From the NCBI GenBank assembly GCA_905214735.1, contig CAJMNI010000010.1, forward strand, positions 8,635-72,634: a DNA stretch of 64,000 nt, read 5' to 3'. The notes below the pieces were generated by a model. That model was not told the origin of the DNA. It did not search any database and worked only from the letters and a program-made list of their open reading frames with translations. Both the position numbers and the translations under genes were made by a program. Source of the stretch: an uncultured bacterium. Its GTDB lineage: Bacteria; Bacteroidota; Bacteroidia; Bacteroidales; Muribaculaceae. This document shows, in pieces, positions 1 to 9,575 of this stretch. Numbering within the stretch: the first letter of the stretch is position 1; each line of letters begins with the position of its first letter.

Positions 1-448
1 GATATTCAAGTTCTCCAAGCTTTTGTCCGTTTGTAAGTCGGAAACCGACCAATGTGGATCCATCTTTCAGTTCAACAGTAACAACCGGACATTCAATCTG
101 ATAGCCGAAAAACAATCCATCGAGAGTTACATAACCTTCCTGACTGCCGGGGCCAACCACAATTGTACCATAACACATGTTTTCATAATCTTCACCAGAA
201 AATGGCTTACAAGCATGACTCATGTATGTGCCATACATAATGCTGACATCAGGAGCAGCTTTCTTATCGACTTTTGAGGGGCCTCTCTTGACCAAGCCAC
301 TGCTCTGAAGATCGGGAACCTTTACCATATCCTTTGATAAAGTTACTGCTTCATTTACGTTGGATGTTGTCCAAAACGGTGTGATTTCGGCATTTGCCGT
401 CATCCCAAGTGCGAGAACAGCAACTGCTGCTAAGTAGATTCTCTTCAT
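1..448 (-). CDS. Secreted protein of unknown function, 3' end cut by window edge
   Basis: The reading frame opens at an ATG at 448 and runs off the left edge with 149 codons readable. Residues 1-20 form a clear signal peptide (MKR, a hydrophobic core, then TANA), followed by EITPFWTT, so the product is exported. A basic stretch near residue 50 (VKRGPSKVDKK) could be a processing site. I do not recognise the family. It lies downstream of the C10 peptidase in the same direction, but a terminator (675-709) and its own promoter (560-590) separate the two. By analogy with other C10 loci it could be a substrate, an inhibitor or unrelated; that is a guess. Its third positions look AT-richer than those of the nuo genes, like the C10 gene. 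The missing C-terminus would show whether it carries the YYNLQGVRV tail. Confidence 0.7.
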   Translation of the reverse strand, partial: MKRIYLAAVAVLALGMTANAEITPFWTTSNVNEAVTLSKDMVKVPDLQSSGLVKRGPSKVDKKAAPDVSIMYGTYMSHACKPFSGEDYENMCYGTIVVGPGSQEGYVTLDGLFFGYQIECPVVTVELKDGSTLVGFRLTNGQKLGELEY

Positions 449-559
449 ACTTTTTTGTTTTAGTTTATAATTGTTTGAATTTTGACTGTTTCAGGCTTAT
501 ACAGCGCGGAAAAGCATTCCTCTTTCCGCAAAATCCTTGAGAGTGAAAATCTCTACCTG

Positions 560-590
560 CAAAAGTACAACTTTTTTCTTAATTAGCAAA
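560..590 (-). promoter_or_regulatory. Bacteroidetes-type promoter for the left-edge gene
   Basis: On the minus strand a -33 TTTG (plus-strand CAAA at 587-590) is followed after 19 bases by TACTTTTG (plus-strand 560-567), matching TAnnTTTG. The start codon at 448 lies about 110 bases downstream. Both boxes and the spacing fit the Bacteroides consensus. Confidence 0.75.
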
Positions 591-674
591 CGATTTCAGA
601 AAAAAAAGTTTGAAAATTCCCTTTCCAACCCTCTATTTCAGTATAATTCAAGGCTATTGTTTAACTTGCTAAGC

Positions 675-709
675 AATTTGGGGTTGCGCGTATGGCGCAA
701 CCCCAAATT
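675..709 (-). terminator. Terminator after the C10 peptidase gene
   Basis: A perfect 15-bp inverted repeat (arms 675-689 and 695-709) with a 5-base loop lies 33 bases beyond the C10 stop codon. The stem ends in an AATT run rather than a long U tract, so termination may rely mostly on the very stable stem. Confidence 0.75.
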
Positions 710-741
710 AAAATTGATTGTATTGGATTTCGATTTAATCC

Positions 742-3204
742 TTATTCATGAAAACGAACCTTCTCTGCTTTTCCATTCTTACGACGGATAAGAATCTGCC
801 CGTTTTCAGGATTGCTTACGCGCACGCCCTGCAGATTGTAATATTCTGCTTCGGCTGCACTATCCTCAGCCTCGATGCCATCCACACCAGAGCCGGTGCT
901 CATAAATGAGATCTGGCCAAGATATGTATAGCTGCTACCGTTCGCCCACTGCGCACGCATGTAGTAAATCTTATTCGGTTCTCCCTCGGGGAAGTTTACG
1001 TCGAAGTTGAGATCTTTAGATTCTCCTGCGCTCATAAAGGGCTGTTCCGAATAGAAGTTGTCCTGCATCGGTATATATACAGCGTTGGTTCCCATACGGC
1101 TGTAAATTCCACAGGTAACTCCCGAGTCAAGATAACCGCGCGTAACGGAATACTTGAAGTTGACCTTCATATTGTCAAAATTCGGAACAACATTGACATT
1201 ACGATACTGTACGCCATCAATAGTCATTGTCTGCTTTTCAGCGCCTTCGATAGTGATTCCGCCGAATTTAACAGAAGTAGAACCGCTTAGCGTCGACATC
1301 GTGACATTCCCGAAATCGGCCAAATATTTCTTTGAATCGACATCCAAAAGCGAAAGCATATAAGTTGTAGGTGAAGAATAGCTTGAGGTGTTAAGCTCCA
1401 AGAAATTGACAATCCATTCTGTCTCAATTGTGGAATGAGGATCAACTGTCACCATAAATGCATCAGCCTGGAAGTTGGCTCGTTTCACACCCTTCTCCTC
1501 AAGAAGCAGAACCGGAGCTATGCACTGAGTGAGCTGAACATCAGTGTTGTTGCTGACCTTAGCCGACAATTTCGCATATTTGCCATAATAAAGGTCAGTT
1601 GTAAGCTTCACGTCTTCAAATGTAAGTTGATCGATGCTGGCATTCTCTATAGTATACGATCCATTCTTTACATTAAGGATCACATAGTTCGGATAACCGA
1701 CAAAGGGACGCATCGGAAGGAATGTCGAGTTTTCTCTATTAAGGTCTTTGGTTGCCAACGTCACAGTGTAGCGTCCGTCAGCAAGACCTGTAGGCAGGTT
1801 AACTCTGAAACTAATCCGAGATCCCATATACATCACTCCGGTTTCAAGAACAATTTTATCAAGTTCCTCTTTATATTCTTTATTATACATTACTCCGGAT
1901 ACTGATTCATTATATCCTTCTCCGGAAATAATGACTCCCGGCTCAAGATTGACATTGTATGCACTGACATTATACCAACCTGTATTAGGATAATCCTCAA
2001 GATCAATCTGCAGCAACTTACCGCTCAGCGTTCCCTTAGCAGCTCCCCATATATTGAGGCGACCTTCGGGATACTCCTCGTCAGCGCTTGTAGGCTTATG
2101 CATTTTCAATACAGCATCTTGACTATAATTGAAACCACCCATAGCACCACCGACGCCCTGAATCTCAGGAGTCAGCACGTTGAGAGCATAATAGCCGTCG
2201 GATGTTCCACCCCAGCCCCAGTTAAGGTGATAATAACCGTTGCCGTCATATCCGTCAACGATAAAGGAGTGACCTCCGTCGAGAGGTGACGTACCGTTAT
2301 AGATTACGGGACCATAATCCTTAAGGTTGTTATAGATCATCTCGTCCCATTCATCGGCTGTATAAGTACCACGATCCTCGTATGTAGCTTCCTTGGAATA
2401 GCCGAAATATTTGGTGAGGGCGTTCACAATCTTATTGCTCAACGCACCCGACGAGTCAGCAGTATAATTCATTTCAACGCTATATCCACAGGCCATCATC
2501 AGATAAGCAACTGCCGTTGCCTCCTCTGTAGTATAATCACCGCTGACATAAACATCCTTCATCTTATCCCAATTGATTGTCACTCTATCAAGATTAAGCG
2601 AAAGGGTTTTGCTCCCTCCCCACCTGTAAGATATGGTTCCTGTTCCTTTCTCGGGATATTTGAAATAGCTCATTGCCTGAGCGAATGAGGTGGCGACACA
2701 ACCCGTGGGGCAATGCACGCCGCTTTGCATCGGGGTGAGGTTATTGTATGGCTCGGTCTGGTTCCATTTCGCAGTAATGAGTGGCGCGATGGCGGGATAG
2801 GATGCTTTGCGGGCGGGAGCCTTGTAAGCCTCCGTTGCACCGTGAGCTGTGGCATATTCCACCTGACGGCCATATTCCGACAGCCACCATCGAAGCTGAG
2901 AAGGCATGTTGTCGGCATCAAACGTTTCAGTGTCGGAGTAACCGAGCACCGGCATTGCCACGTCGTCGGCTGCAAGGATGGTGAATCCGGCGCGACCCGG
3001 CGTGTTGAACACATAGGCTGCTGCCTGACCGGCTTCTGAGTAAGCTGTGTGGGCGAGCTTGAGTTCGCGCTGCACAAGTCCGCGGGCCTTGGCCGGCGAG
3101 TTTGAACGTGCCCTCTGAAGGGCGGCTTCCGGAGAAACCGGAGCGGCCGATACGCCAAGCGCTACGGCTGTTCCCAAGGCTAATAAGGGAAGTTTCTTGA
3201 TCAT
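742..3204 (-). CDS. C10 family (streptopain-like) cysteine peptidase, secreted
   Basis: An 820-residue exported cysteine protease. Residues 1-20 are a signal peptide and about 22-130 resemble the inhibitory propeptide of the SpeB/interpain group. The catalytic domain follows: Cys169 in the TGCVATSFAQAM motif and His312 in GGHSFIVDGYDGNGYYHLNW, the C10 pair, then the typical NWGWGG. The remaining ~430 residues are beta-rich and not needed in minimal C10 enzymes. The protein ends in a tail containing YYNLQGVRV and a Lys-rich end, shared with the proteins at 44829 and 46374. C10 enzymes are secreted or surface proteases that activate by removing their propeptide. The gene is monocistronic, with a possible promoter 225 bases upstream and a terminator after it. 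Substrate cannot be read from sequence. Confidence 0.92.
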   Translation of the reverse strand: MIKKLPLLALGTAVALGVSAAPVSPEAALQRARSNSPAKARGLVQRELKLAHTAYSEAGQAAAYVFNTPGRAGFTILAADDVAMPVLGYSDTETFDADNMPSQLRWWLSEYGRQVEYATAHGATEAYKAPARKASYPAIAPLITAKWNQTEPYNNLTPMQSGVHCPTGCVATSFAQAMSYFKYPEKGTGTISYRWGGSKTLSLNLDRVTINWDKMKDVYVSGDYTTEEATAVAYLMMACGYSVEMNYTADSSGALSNKIVNALTKYFGYSKEATYEDRGTYTADEWDEMIYNNLKDYGPVIYNGTSPLDGGHSFIVDGYDGNGYYHLNWGWGGTSDGYYALNVLTPEIQGVGGAMGGFNYSQDAVLKMHKPTSADEEYPEGRLNIWGAAKGTLSGKLLQIDLEDYPNTGWYNVSAYNVNLEPGVIISGEGYNESVSGVMYNKEYKEELDKIVLETGVMYMGSRISFRVNLPTGLADGRYTVTLATKDLNRENSTFLPMRPFVGYPNYVILNVKNGSYTIENASIDQLTFEDVKLTTDLYYGKYAKLSAKVSNNTDVQLTQCIAPVLLLEEKGVKRANFQADAFMVTVDPHSTIETEWIVNFLELNTSSYSSPTTYMLSLLDVDSKKYLADFGNVTMSTLSGSTSVKFGGITIEGAEKQTMTIDGVQYRNVNVVPNFDNMKVNFKYSVTRGYLDSGVTCGIYSRMGTNAVYIPMQDNFYSEQPFMSAGESKDLNFDVNFPEGEPNKIYYMRAQWANGSSYTYLGQISFMSTGSGVDGIEAEDSAAEAEYYNLQGVRVSNPENGQILIRRKNGKAEKVRFHE

Positions 3205-3428
3205 ATCAGGTTTCGATTTGTTTACTAAGGAGTCACGTCGCGAATTTGCATCCGGCCATGCTCGATAAAAATGCGGATAGATTGTTTATAGTCTCAATAA
3301 GTGGCGAAATAAGTAGCCTCACGATTCCCGGAACTGTCCCGAGTCTGCCGGAGCATCATTCCGATTCGGTGCTCGCAAGCATTGATGTTCGCAAGCCTGC
3401 TGAGCTTAAACTCCTTGTTTCGCAATCA

Positions 3429-3460
3429 CAAATTAAACAAACATTTGCCAATTATCCAAA
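3429..3460 (-). promoter_or_regulatory. Probable promoter of the C10 peptidase gene
   Basis: On the minus strand a TTTG (plus-strand CAAA at 3457-3460) lies 20 bases upstream of TTAATTTG (3429-3436), one mismatch from TAnnTTTG. It predicts a leader of about 225 bases. Confidence 0.5.
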
Positions 3461-3508
3461 ATTCCCGCCGTTTTTTTCATCAGAAACCGTAAAAAAATCA
3501 ATAATCAA

Positions 3509-3542
3509 AATGCGGCCTCCCCTTTTCCGAGGAAGCCGCATT
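3509..3542 (-). terminator. Terminator of the nuo/atp block
   Basis: Inverted arms AATGCGGC (3509-3516) and GCCGCATT (3535-3542) enclose a further partly paired CTCC/GAGG. On the minus strand the stem is followed by a U-rich run. It lies 80 bases past the nuoN stop, and no comparable terminator was found earlier in the block. Confidence 0.8.
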
Positions 3543-3621
3543 CAGAATATAATGCAGTCAGTGTTTTCTTATGTAGTCTCTGTTTTCTTCTAATTCAGGC
3601 TATGATCAAGTCTCTGCTTCA

Positions 3622-5079
3622 TCAGAAGAGTGCCTGGGCCGAGTTGAAGCAGTATTCGTAGATCTGCGGAACGAGGCCGAAGAATACGATACCGGCCACG
3701 CAAAGCCAGAGAGCGGCACGTTCCCAGCTGTCGCTGCGGAATGCCTCGACCTTGGCGTCGCCAGGCTTCAGCCACATAGCCTTGACCACGAGCAGATAGT
3801 AATAGAGCGAGATGATCGTGTTGATCAAGGCTACAAGCACGAGCATGTAGAGCGCCATGTTGTTGCTTGCGGTGACTGAGCTGAAGATAAGGAATTTGCT
3901 GAAGAAACCTGCGAAGGGAGGAATACCGGCGAGCGAGAACATCGCCAGCGTCATGGCGAAGGCGAGCCAGGGGTTGGTCTTGTGAAGTCCGTCGTAGTCA
4001 TCCATCGAGAGTTTGCCGGTCTTATTCTCGATAGCCGAGATCACGGCAAACGCGCCGAGATTGCTCACCACATAGACGAAGATGTAATACATCATCGAGC
4101 CGAGGCCGAGCGCCGATTCAGTCATCACGCCGAGCATGATGTAGCCGGCCTGCGAAATCGAGGAGAATGCCATGAATCGCTTCATGTTCTTCTGACGGAT
4201 GGCGAAAAGGTTACCGATAGTGATAGTCGCGATGATCACGGCATACATCATCCATTCCCAGATGTGGCTGTAGACGGCGCCGAATGCCTGCACGAAGATC
4301 ACGAAGAAGGCGAATGCGGCCGCACCTTTGCTCACCACCGAGAGATAGCTCGTGATGGCTGTCGGAGCGCCCTGGTAAACGTCGGCCGTCCAGAGATGGA
4401 AGGGAACGAGCGAGAGCTTGAAACCGATGCCGGCGATCACGAAGGCGAGAGCCGCGATGAGCAGGCCGGAAGTCTCTGCGTTCGACACAGCCTCGAATAT
4501 GTCGGAGAAATAGAGCGAACCTCCCGAGAAGGCGTAAACGAAGCTGAGACCCATCAGCAGGATTGCCGACGAGAAGACTGCGGTGAGTATATATTTCACG
4601 GCCGCCTCATGGCTTTCGTAATGGCGCTTGTTGAAGGCCACCAGTGCGGCGAGCGGCAGCGAAGCGGCCTCCAGACCGATCACGAAGAGGAGGAAATGGC
4701 GTGCGGAGATCATGAGATACATTCCGAAGAGCGTCACGAGAATCAGCTCGTAGAACTCACCCTTGCGGATAGCCACCTCGTCGCTCTCCGTCCAGGAGGC
4801 AGACTGCAGGAAGACGATGAATACTCCGATGTTGAGAATGGCCTTCATGGCCTTGCAGGCCGCGTCGTCGACATACATGCCGCCGAACACCTCCTCTCCC
4901 GAGCCGGCAGGAATGATCCATATAGCTACTGTGGCGAGTCCGAACAGGACGGCTGTCATAGGCGTGAGCCATTTCTTGGCGGCCCCGTCGCGCGTGAACA
5001 CATCCGCGATCAGCACGATGAAGAAGAGTCCCAAGATTATGAGTTCGGGGAGCATCGCCCCAAATTGTGAATAATCCAT
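3622..5079 (-). CDS. nuoN: NADH-quinone oxidoreductase (complex I) subunit N
   Basis: A 485-residue integral membrane protein of the proton-pumping Mrp-antiporter-like fold, about 14 hydrophobic segments. It forms one of the three large pump modules of the complex I membrane arm. Recognised from the conserved core around residues 95-400, including AALVAFNKRHYESHEAAVKY, the LSLVPFHLWTADVYQGAP loop and the FSLAGIPPFAGFFSKF motif. Length is normal for NuoN. It is the last gene of the block, 51 bases after nuoM, and is followed by a strong terminator. No internal promoter was seen. Confidence 0.96.
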   Translation of the reverse strand: MDYSQFGAMLPELIILGLFFIVLIADVFTRDGAAKKWLTPMTAVLFGLATVAIWIIPAGSGEEVFGGMYVDDAACKAMKAILNIGVFIVFLQSASWTESDEVAIRKGEFYELILVTLFGMYLMISARHFLLFVIGLEAASLPLAALVAFNKRHYESHEAAVKYILTAVFSSAILLMGLSFVYAFSGGSLYFSDIFEAVSNAETSGLLIAALAFVIAGIGFKLSLVPFHLWTADVYQGAPTAITSYLSVVSKGAAAFAFFVIFVQAFGAVYSHIWEWMMYAVIIATITIGNLFAIRQKNMKRFMAFSSISQAGYIMLGVMTESALGLGSMMYYIFVYVVSNLGAFAVISAIENKTGKLSMDDYDGLHKTNPWLAFAMTLAMFSLAGIPPFAGFFSKFLIFSSVTASNNMALYMLVLVALINTIISLYYYLLVVKAMWLKPGDAKVEAFRSDSWERAALWLCVAGIVFFGLVPQIYEYCFNSAQALF

Positions 5080-5130
5080 TTTAAGAAACTATTGCTGAAG
5101 TTGTTCTTGATGTCTTGTTTATTGGGGAGA

Positions 5131-6645
5131 TCAGATGGCTCCCTGGATTGCGTTGATGATCGGCACGAAGCTCTGCTGGATGGTTTCGTTGATCCAGTTG
5201 GGGAAGAAACCGATTCCGGCAAGGCAGATGATCAGAGTCGCCGTGGAGAGGCGCTCCCACCAGCTGGCGTCGGTGAGCTGCAGATGGTGCTCGTCCTGGA
5301 CGGGGCCGAGGATGAGCTTGCCGACCACGCGCAGGATATAGACCGCGGTGATCACGATCGAGCAGGTTGCTGCGATCACGAAGATGCGGTGGAACATGTC
5401 GGCGTGTTCGAACGATCCGAAGAAGATTGTCATCTCGGCCACGAAGCCCGACATGCCCGGCAGACCGAGCGATGCGAAACCGGCGATCATGTAGCAGACT
5501 CCGAGATAAGGCATGATCTTCATCATGCCGCCCATCTGGCGGATGTCGCGGGTGTGGGTGCGGCCGTAGATCATACCGATGAGGGCGAAGAAGAGAGCCG
5601 TCATCAATCCGTGGCTGAGCATCTGGAGGATACCGCCCGTCATCGCTGTCTTGTTAAGCATCAGGATGGCGAAGAGCACCATGCCGCAGTGCGACACCGA
5701 CGAATAGGCGTTGATATATTTGAGGTCGGTCTGCACGCAGGCCGAGAAGGCTCCGTAGACAATCGAGATACCGGTGAGGATGATGAAGATCCATGCCAAT
5801 TCGTTGGCGGCTGCCGGGAGCAGGTAGATGGCGATGCGGAAGCAGCCGTAGCCTCCGAGCTTCATCAGCACGCCGGCGTGAAGCATAGACACTGCAGTCG
5901 GGGCGCAGGCGTGACCGTCGGGGCTCCAGGTGTGGAACGGGAACATGGCGCCGAGCACGCCGAAGCCGACAAAAGTGAAGACGAACAGCAAGTTCTGCCA
6001 GCCCTGGTCGGCAATCGGGTTGTGGGCGAGCTCCAGAAGATTCCAGGTGTGCTGCCCGTCGACCATCGGCGAGAGCCAGTGGATTCCGAGAAGGCCGAGC
6101 ATCAGGAAGGCCGAGCCGCCCATCAGCATCAGCGTAAGCTTCATGGCCGAATACTCCTTGCGGCCCGTGCCCCAGACGCCGATCAGAAGATACATCGGGA
6201 TAAGGGCAACCTCATAGAACATGAACATCGTGAAGATGTCGATCGAGATGAAGAAGCCGAACACTCCGGTGGAGAGGAGCGAATACCAGAGGAAGAAGTT
6301 TTTCGGAAGAGGATTGATCTTCCAGGAGGCGAATGTTCCGGCGAAGACGATAATCGAGGAGAGCATCAGCATCAGCACGGAGATTCCGTCGACTCCGACG
6401 GCGAGATGTATGTTGAGCGGCGCATACCACATCCAGCTCCCTGTGAAGAGCATTTCCGATGTGTCGCCGGCCGCACGCAGCTCGAGGAACTGCACGAGCA
6501 CCCAGATCGCAAGACCCAAGAGCACCGTGGAGCAGGTCACCATCACCGCGCGGATCGCTTTCATATTGCTGTTGCCGCAACATGCAAGACCGATCATCAT
6601 GATGATTGGCACTATTACAAACCAGATTAAGATATTTCCAAACAT
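5131..6645 (-). CDS. nuoM: NADH-quinone oxidoreductase subunit M
   Basis: A 504-residue pump subunit of the membrane arm with about 14 membrane helices. Diagnostic stretches include FYEVALIPMYLLIGVWG, carrying the glutamate that couples helices in this family, PFHTWSPDGHACAPTAVSML, and the LPGMSGFVAEM motif near residue 390. It lies between nuoL (36 bases) and nuoN (51 bases), the canonical L-M-N order. Spacers are AT-rich without hairpins, so one transcript is expected. Confidence 0.96.
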   Translation of the reverse strand: MFGNILIWFVIVPIIMMIGLACCGNSNMKAIRAVMVTCSTVLLGLAIWVLVQFLELRAAGDTSEMLFTGSWMWYAPLNIHLAVGVDGISVLMLMLSSIIVFAGTFASWKINPLPKNFFLWYSLLSTGVFGFFISIDIFTMFMFYEVALIPMYLLIGVWGTGRKEYSAMKLTLMLMGGSAFLMLGLLGIHWLSPMVDGQHTWNLLELAHNPIADQGWQNLLFVFTFVGFGVLGAMFPFHTWSPDGHACAPTAVSMLHAGVLMKLGGYGCFRIAIYLLPAAANELAWIFIILTGISIVYGAFSACVQTDLKYINAYSSVSHCGMVLFAILMLNKTAMTGGILQMLSHGLMTALFFALIGMIYGRTHTRDIRQMGGMMKIMPYLGVCYMIAGFASLGLPGMSGFVAEMTIFFGSFEHADMFHRIFVIAATCSIVITAVYILRVVGKLILGPVQDEHHLQLTDASWWERLSTATLIICLAGIGFFPNWINETIQQSFVPIINAIQGAI

Positions 6646-6681
6646 AATCCTGAGATTTCTATTTTAATTGCGACAATTCTA

Positions 6682-8667
6682 TTATAAGAGACAAACCCAT
6701 GTGATGGCGGCGAGCATTACGGCTCCGAAGAAATACCACATCACGTAAGCCTGAACCGAACCGCTCTGCATACCCTTGATCTTCACCGAGCACCATTGGG
6801 TCATGGCGGCCATGCCGTCCATTGCGCCGTCGATGATGTGGCGGTCGAACCATGCTATGCTCTTGCAGATGATTCCGAAGATGAATTTGTGGGTGACAAA
6901 CTGATACATCTCATCCCAGTAGAAGCGGCGGTTGGCTGCTGTCCAGAGCGACGGCCAGATATTCTTGATGCGCGTCGGCCAGGGATTCTTCTTGAGATAC
7001 ATCGCCGTAGCCAGACCGATTGCTACAACAGCTACCGTAAGCGAGGTGGCTGCAACTGAAGGATCGATATGAATATGATACGGTTTGCCGTTGAATGTCA
7101 CCAGCTCGCCGAAGGGGATGAAACCTGCCACGCAGCTGATGGCTGCAAGAATGAGCAGAGGCACCGACATCTGCCAGGGTGCGTCGTGGGGCTTGTGACC
7201 CTCTTTCTTGTATTCGGGATTCTCCTCCCACCAGAACACGAGGTAATACATGCGGAACATGTAGAAGGCGGTCAGACCGGCAACCATCGTCATCCAGGCG
7301 CCCCAGAACCAGTGACGGCTGAACATGGCGGTGAGCATCTCGTCTTTCGAGAAGAATCCGGAGAAGGGATAGATACCCGCGATAGCCAGACAGCCGATCA
7401 GGAAGGTGATGTGGCAGATAGGCATATATTTGCGGAGACCGCCCATCGCAGTGTAGTTGTTGGAGTGAACGGCATGGATCAGACAGCCCGCGCCGAGGAA
7501 GAGGAGCGCCTTGAACATCGCGTGGGTGAAGAGGTGGAACATACCGGCCATGTATCCGAGGCCCGAGTAATGGACTCCCTCAACAGGCTCGTTGTATGCG
7601 CATCCGAGCGCAACCATCATGAAGGCGATCTGCGAGATCGTGGAGAACGCCAAGATACGCTTGATGTCGATCTGTGCGCAGGCCACGACTGCGGCGTAGA
7701 ATGCCGTGATGGCGCCGATCACGCAGATGAATGTCAGCGAATCGGGAACGATGCAGAAGAGCGGGAAGAAGCGGGCCACGAGGTAAACGCCGGCAACGAC
7801 CATCGTAGCGGCGTGGATGAGGGCCGATACAGGGGTCGGACCCTCCATGGCGTCGGGAAGCCAGATGTGGAGAGGCATCATGGCCGACTTACCCATACCG
7901 CCGACGAAGATCAGCACCATCGCCCAGGTCAGCACGGAGCCGCCCATGAACGTTGCGCCGAGTGTCGAGGCCAGAACATTGGTCGGCTGCGAGTTCAGCA
8001 TAAGGAAGTTGAACGCTGAGCTGCCGCCGAGAGGTCCGTCGGCCGGAGTGTGGCTTACATAATATGAGAGGACCAGAATACCGATCAGCATGAAGAGGTC
8101 GGCGAAACGGGTCACGATAAATGCCTTTTTCGAAGCGGAGACTGCCGAAGGAAGCTTATAGAAGAAGCCGATCAGCAGATAGGAGGAGACGCCCACGAGC
8201 TCCCAGAAAATATACATCTGGAAAATGTTGGTGGCGACAACCAGGCCGAGCATCGAGAAAGTGAAGAGAGCCAGAAAAGCGTAGTAGCGCTGGAAGCCGG
8301 GCTCATGCTCCATATACCCCCACGAATAGAGGTGAACCATGAATGAGATCGTGGAGATCACCACGAGCATCATGGCGCAGATCGGATCGAGAAGGAAGCC
8401 GATGTTGACAACCATGCGGTCGGTGAATGCCAGCCAGGTCACGTCATAAAGCTGCACCTGCTGGCGGACACCGTCGACGATAAACGCGGGGTCGCCGCTG
8501 AAGAAATAGGTGAACGCCACCCAATAGCACATAACGAGCAGTGCGCCGTTGGCCAGAATTCCAAGCACGCCCGCCATCTTGCGGCTCATCTTCACCCCTC
8601 CAAGTCCCAGGAAGAGGAACATGAAGAGCGGAAGGGCCAGAATCATTATCGGAAGTGTGATGCCCAT
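6682..8667 (-). CDS. nuoL: NADH-quinone oxidoreductase subunit L
   Basis: A 661-residue distal pump subunit. The N-terminal part has the NuoL signature YMEHEPGFQRYYAFLALF and FWELVGVSSYLLIGFFY; the middle has PLHIWLPDAMEGPTPVSALI. After the antiporter-like core (to about 480) come a soluble stretch and, near 560-661, the region expected to hold the long lateral helix and its terminal anchor (final residues FFGAVMLAAITWVCLL). Somewhat longer than E. coli NuoL, as usual in Bacteroidetes. It starts 3 bases after nuoK, so translation is probably coupled. Confidence 0.96.
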   Translation of the reverse strand: MGITLPIMILALPLFMFLFLGLGGVKMSRKMAGVLGILANGALLVMCYWVAFTYFFSGDPAFIVDGVRQQVQLYDVTWLAFTDRMVVNIGFLLDPICAMMLVVISTISFMVHLYSWGYMEHEPGFQRYYAFLALFTFSMLGLVVATNIFQMYIFWELVGVSSYLLIGFFYKLPSAVSASKKAFIVTRFADLFMLIGILVLSYYVSHTPADGPLGGSSAFNFLMLNSQPTNVLASTLGATFMGGSVLTWAMVLIFVGGMGKSAMMPLHIWLPDAMEGPTPVSALIHAATMVVAGVYLVARFFPLFCIVPDSLTFICVIGAITAFYAAVVACAQIDIKRILAFSTISQIAFMMVALGCAYNEPVEGVHYSGLGYMAGMFHLFTHAMFKALLFLGAGCLIHAVHSNNYTAMGGLRKYMPICHITFLIGCLAIAGIYPFSGFFSKDEMLTAMFSRHWFWGAWMTMVAGLTAFYMFRMYYLVFWWEENPEYKKEGHKPHDAPWQMSVPLLILAAISCVAGFIPFGELVTFNGKPYHIHIDPSVAATSLTVAVVAIGLATAMYLKKNPWPTRIKNIWPSLWTAANRRFYWDEMYQFVTHKFIFGIICKSIAWFDRHIIDGAMDGMAAMTQWCSVKIKGMQSGSVQAYVMWYFFGAVMLAAITWVCLL

Positions 8668-8670
8668 GAT

Positions 8671-8982
8671 TTAGAATCTCATTTGTTTTACGGAGTTAAT
8701 ATCAGTATTGCCCACCGCTCTGTAAATGTTGATGATGATTGCGATCGCAATAGCCGTTTCGGCTGCCGCGATGGCGATGGCGAACAATGTGAAAACCATA
8801 CCCTCCATCGAGCCGGGGAACAGGAAGCGGTTGAACACCACGAAGTTCAGGTCGGCCGAGTTGAGCATAAGCTCGAGCGAGATGAGAAGGGCGATCATAT
8901 TCTTGCGGGTGACAAACCCGTAGACACCGGCCGAGAACATGATGATGCTCGGCACCAGATACCATAACATACTTAAATCCAT
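8671..8982 (-). CDS. nuoK: NADH-quinone oxidoreductase subunit K
   Basis: A 103-residue protein with three membrane helices, the normal size. The second helix carries LISLELMLNSADLNFVVF, with the buried glutamate of the proton path between the quinone site and the pumps; the third has the AAAETAIAIAIII pattern with a second conserved Glu. It sits 12 bases after nuoJ and 3 before nuoL, in the standard J-K-L order. Confidence 0.97.
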   Translation of the reverse strand: MDLSMLWYLVPSIIMFSAGVYGFVTRKNMIALLISLELMLNSADLNFVVFNRFLFPGSMEGMVFTLFAIAIAAAETAIAIAIIINIYRAVGNTDINSVKQMRF

Positions 8983-8994
8983 AGTCTGCGTGGA

Positions 8995-9522
8995 TTATCT
9001 TTTGCGGGCGACAGCGACGCCGCCGATTATACATGCGAGCAGAAGCACCGAGATAGCTTCGAAGGGAAGCATATACTGCATCTTGCCCGTGCCGGTAAAG
9101 GCTTTACCTATCATTTCCATTGTCACCGGAGTGCCGCCGGAGAGCGCGTCGCTGAGCGATACGCCGTTGAGCATCGGCATATAGAAGAGCGCCAGAAGCA
9201 GCAGAATCGTGCCGCAAACCGACACTCCCGCGCCAAGCGCGCGGCGGTGGCTGTCGAGTAGCGGTGCGACATCGCCAGGCCGGCGGGTGAGCAGAATCGC
9301 AAACACAAACAGCACCATGATGCCTCCTGCGTAGACCGCTATCTGAACCGCTCCCAGGAACTCATAGCCGAGCTGGAAATAGAATATCGACGTGCCGAGC
9401 AACACAAAAAGAAGATATGTCGCAGCACGGAGTATTCTGCGGGAGGTCACGGTCATCACCGAGAAAATCCCGATGACCAGAGCCACCACGACATACAAGA
9501 TTATATTCCAAACTGAATCCAT
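8995..9522 (-). CDS. nuoJ: NADH-quinone oxidoreductase subunit J
   Basis: A 175-residue membrane protein with about five helices. The third helix region holds YFQLGYEFLGAVQIAVYAGG, the pi-bulge helix that moves during complex I turnover, followed by IMVLFVFAILLTRRPG. Length is normal. It follows nuoI by 53 bases; that spacer contains only a weak 5-bp hairpin. Confidence 0.96.
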   Translation of the reverse strand: MDSVWNIILYVVVALVIGIFSVMTVTSRRILRAATYLLFVLLGTSIFYFQLGYEFLGAVQIAVYAGGIMVLFVFAILLTRRPGDVAPLLDSHRRALGAGVSVCGTILLLLALFYMPMLNGVSLSDALSGGTPVTMEMIGKAFTGTGKMQYMLPFEAISVLLLACIIGGVAVARKR

Positions 9523-9575
9523 TATGATTGTTGTTGTTTTTTAAAATTCGGGGTTTCGAATCTGAAGATGTCTCA

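Larger units (their letters stand above)
3205..3621. other. Spacer between nuoN and the C10 gene
   Basis: Holds the terminator of the nuo/atp block (3509-3542), a likely promoter for the C10 gene (3429-3460) and a leader of about 225 bases. I see no credible gene; the open frame on the plus strand here has no supporting features. Confidence 0.6.

Noticed and set aside
3246..3593. A 115-residue plus-strand frame between nuoN and the C10 gene
   Set aside because: It runs through the C10 leader, its promoter and the operon terminator, and has no recognisable features.
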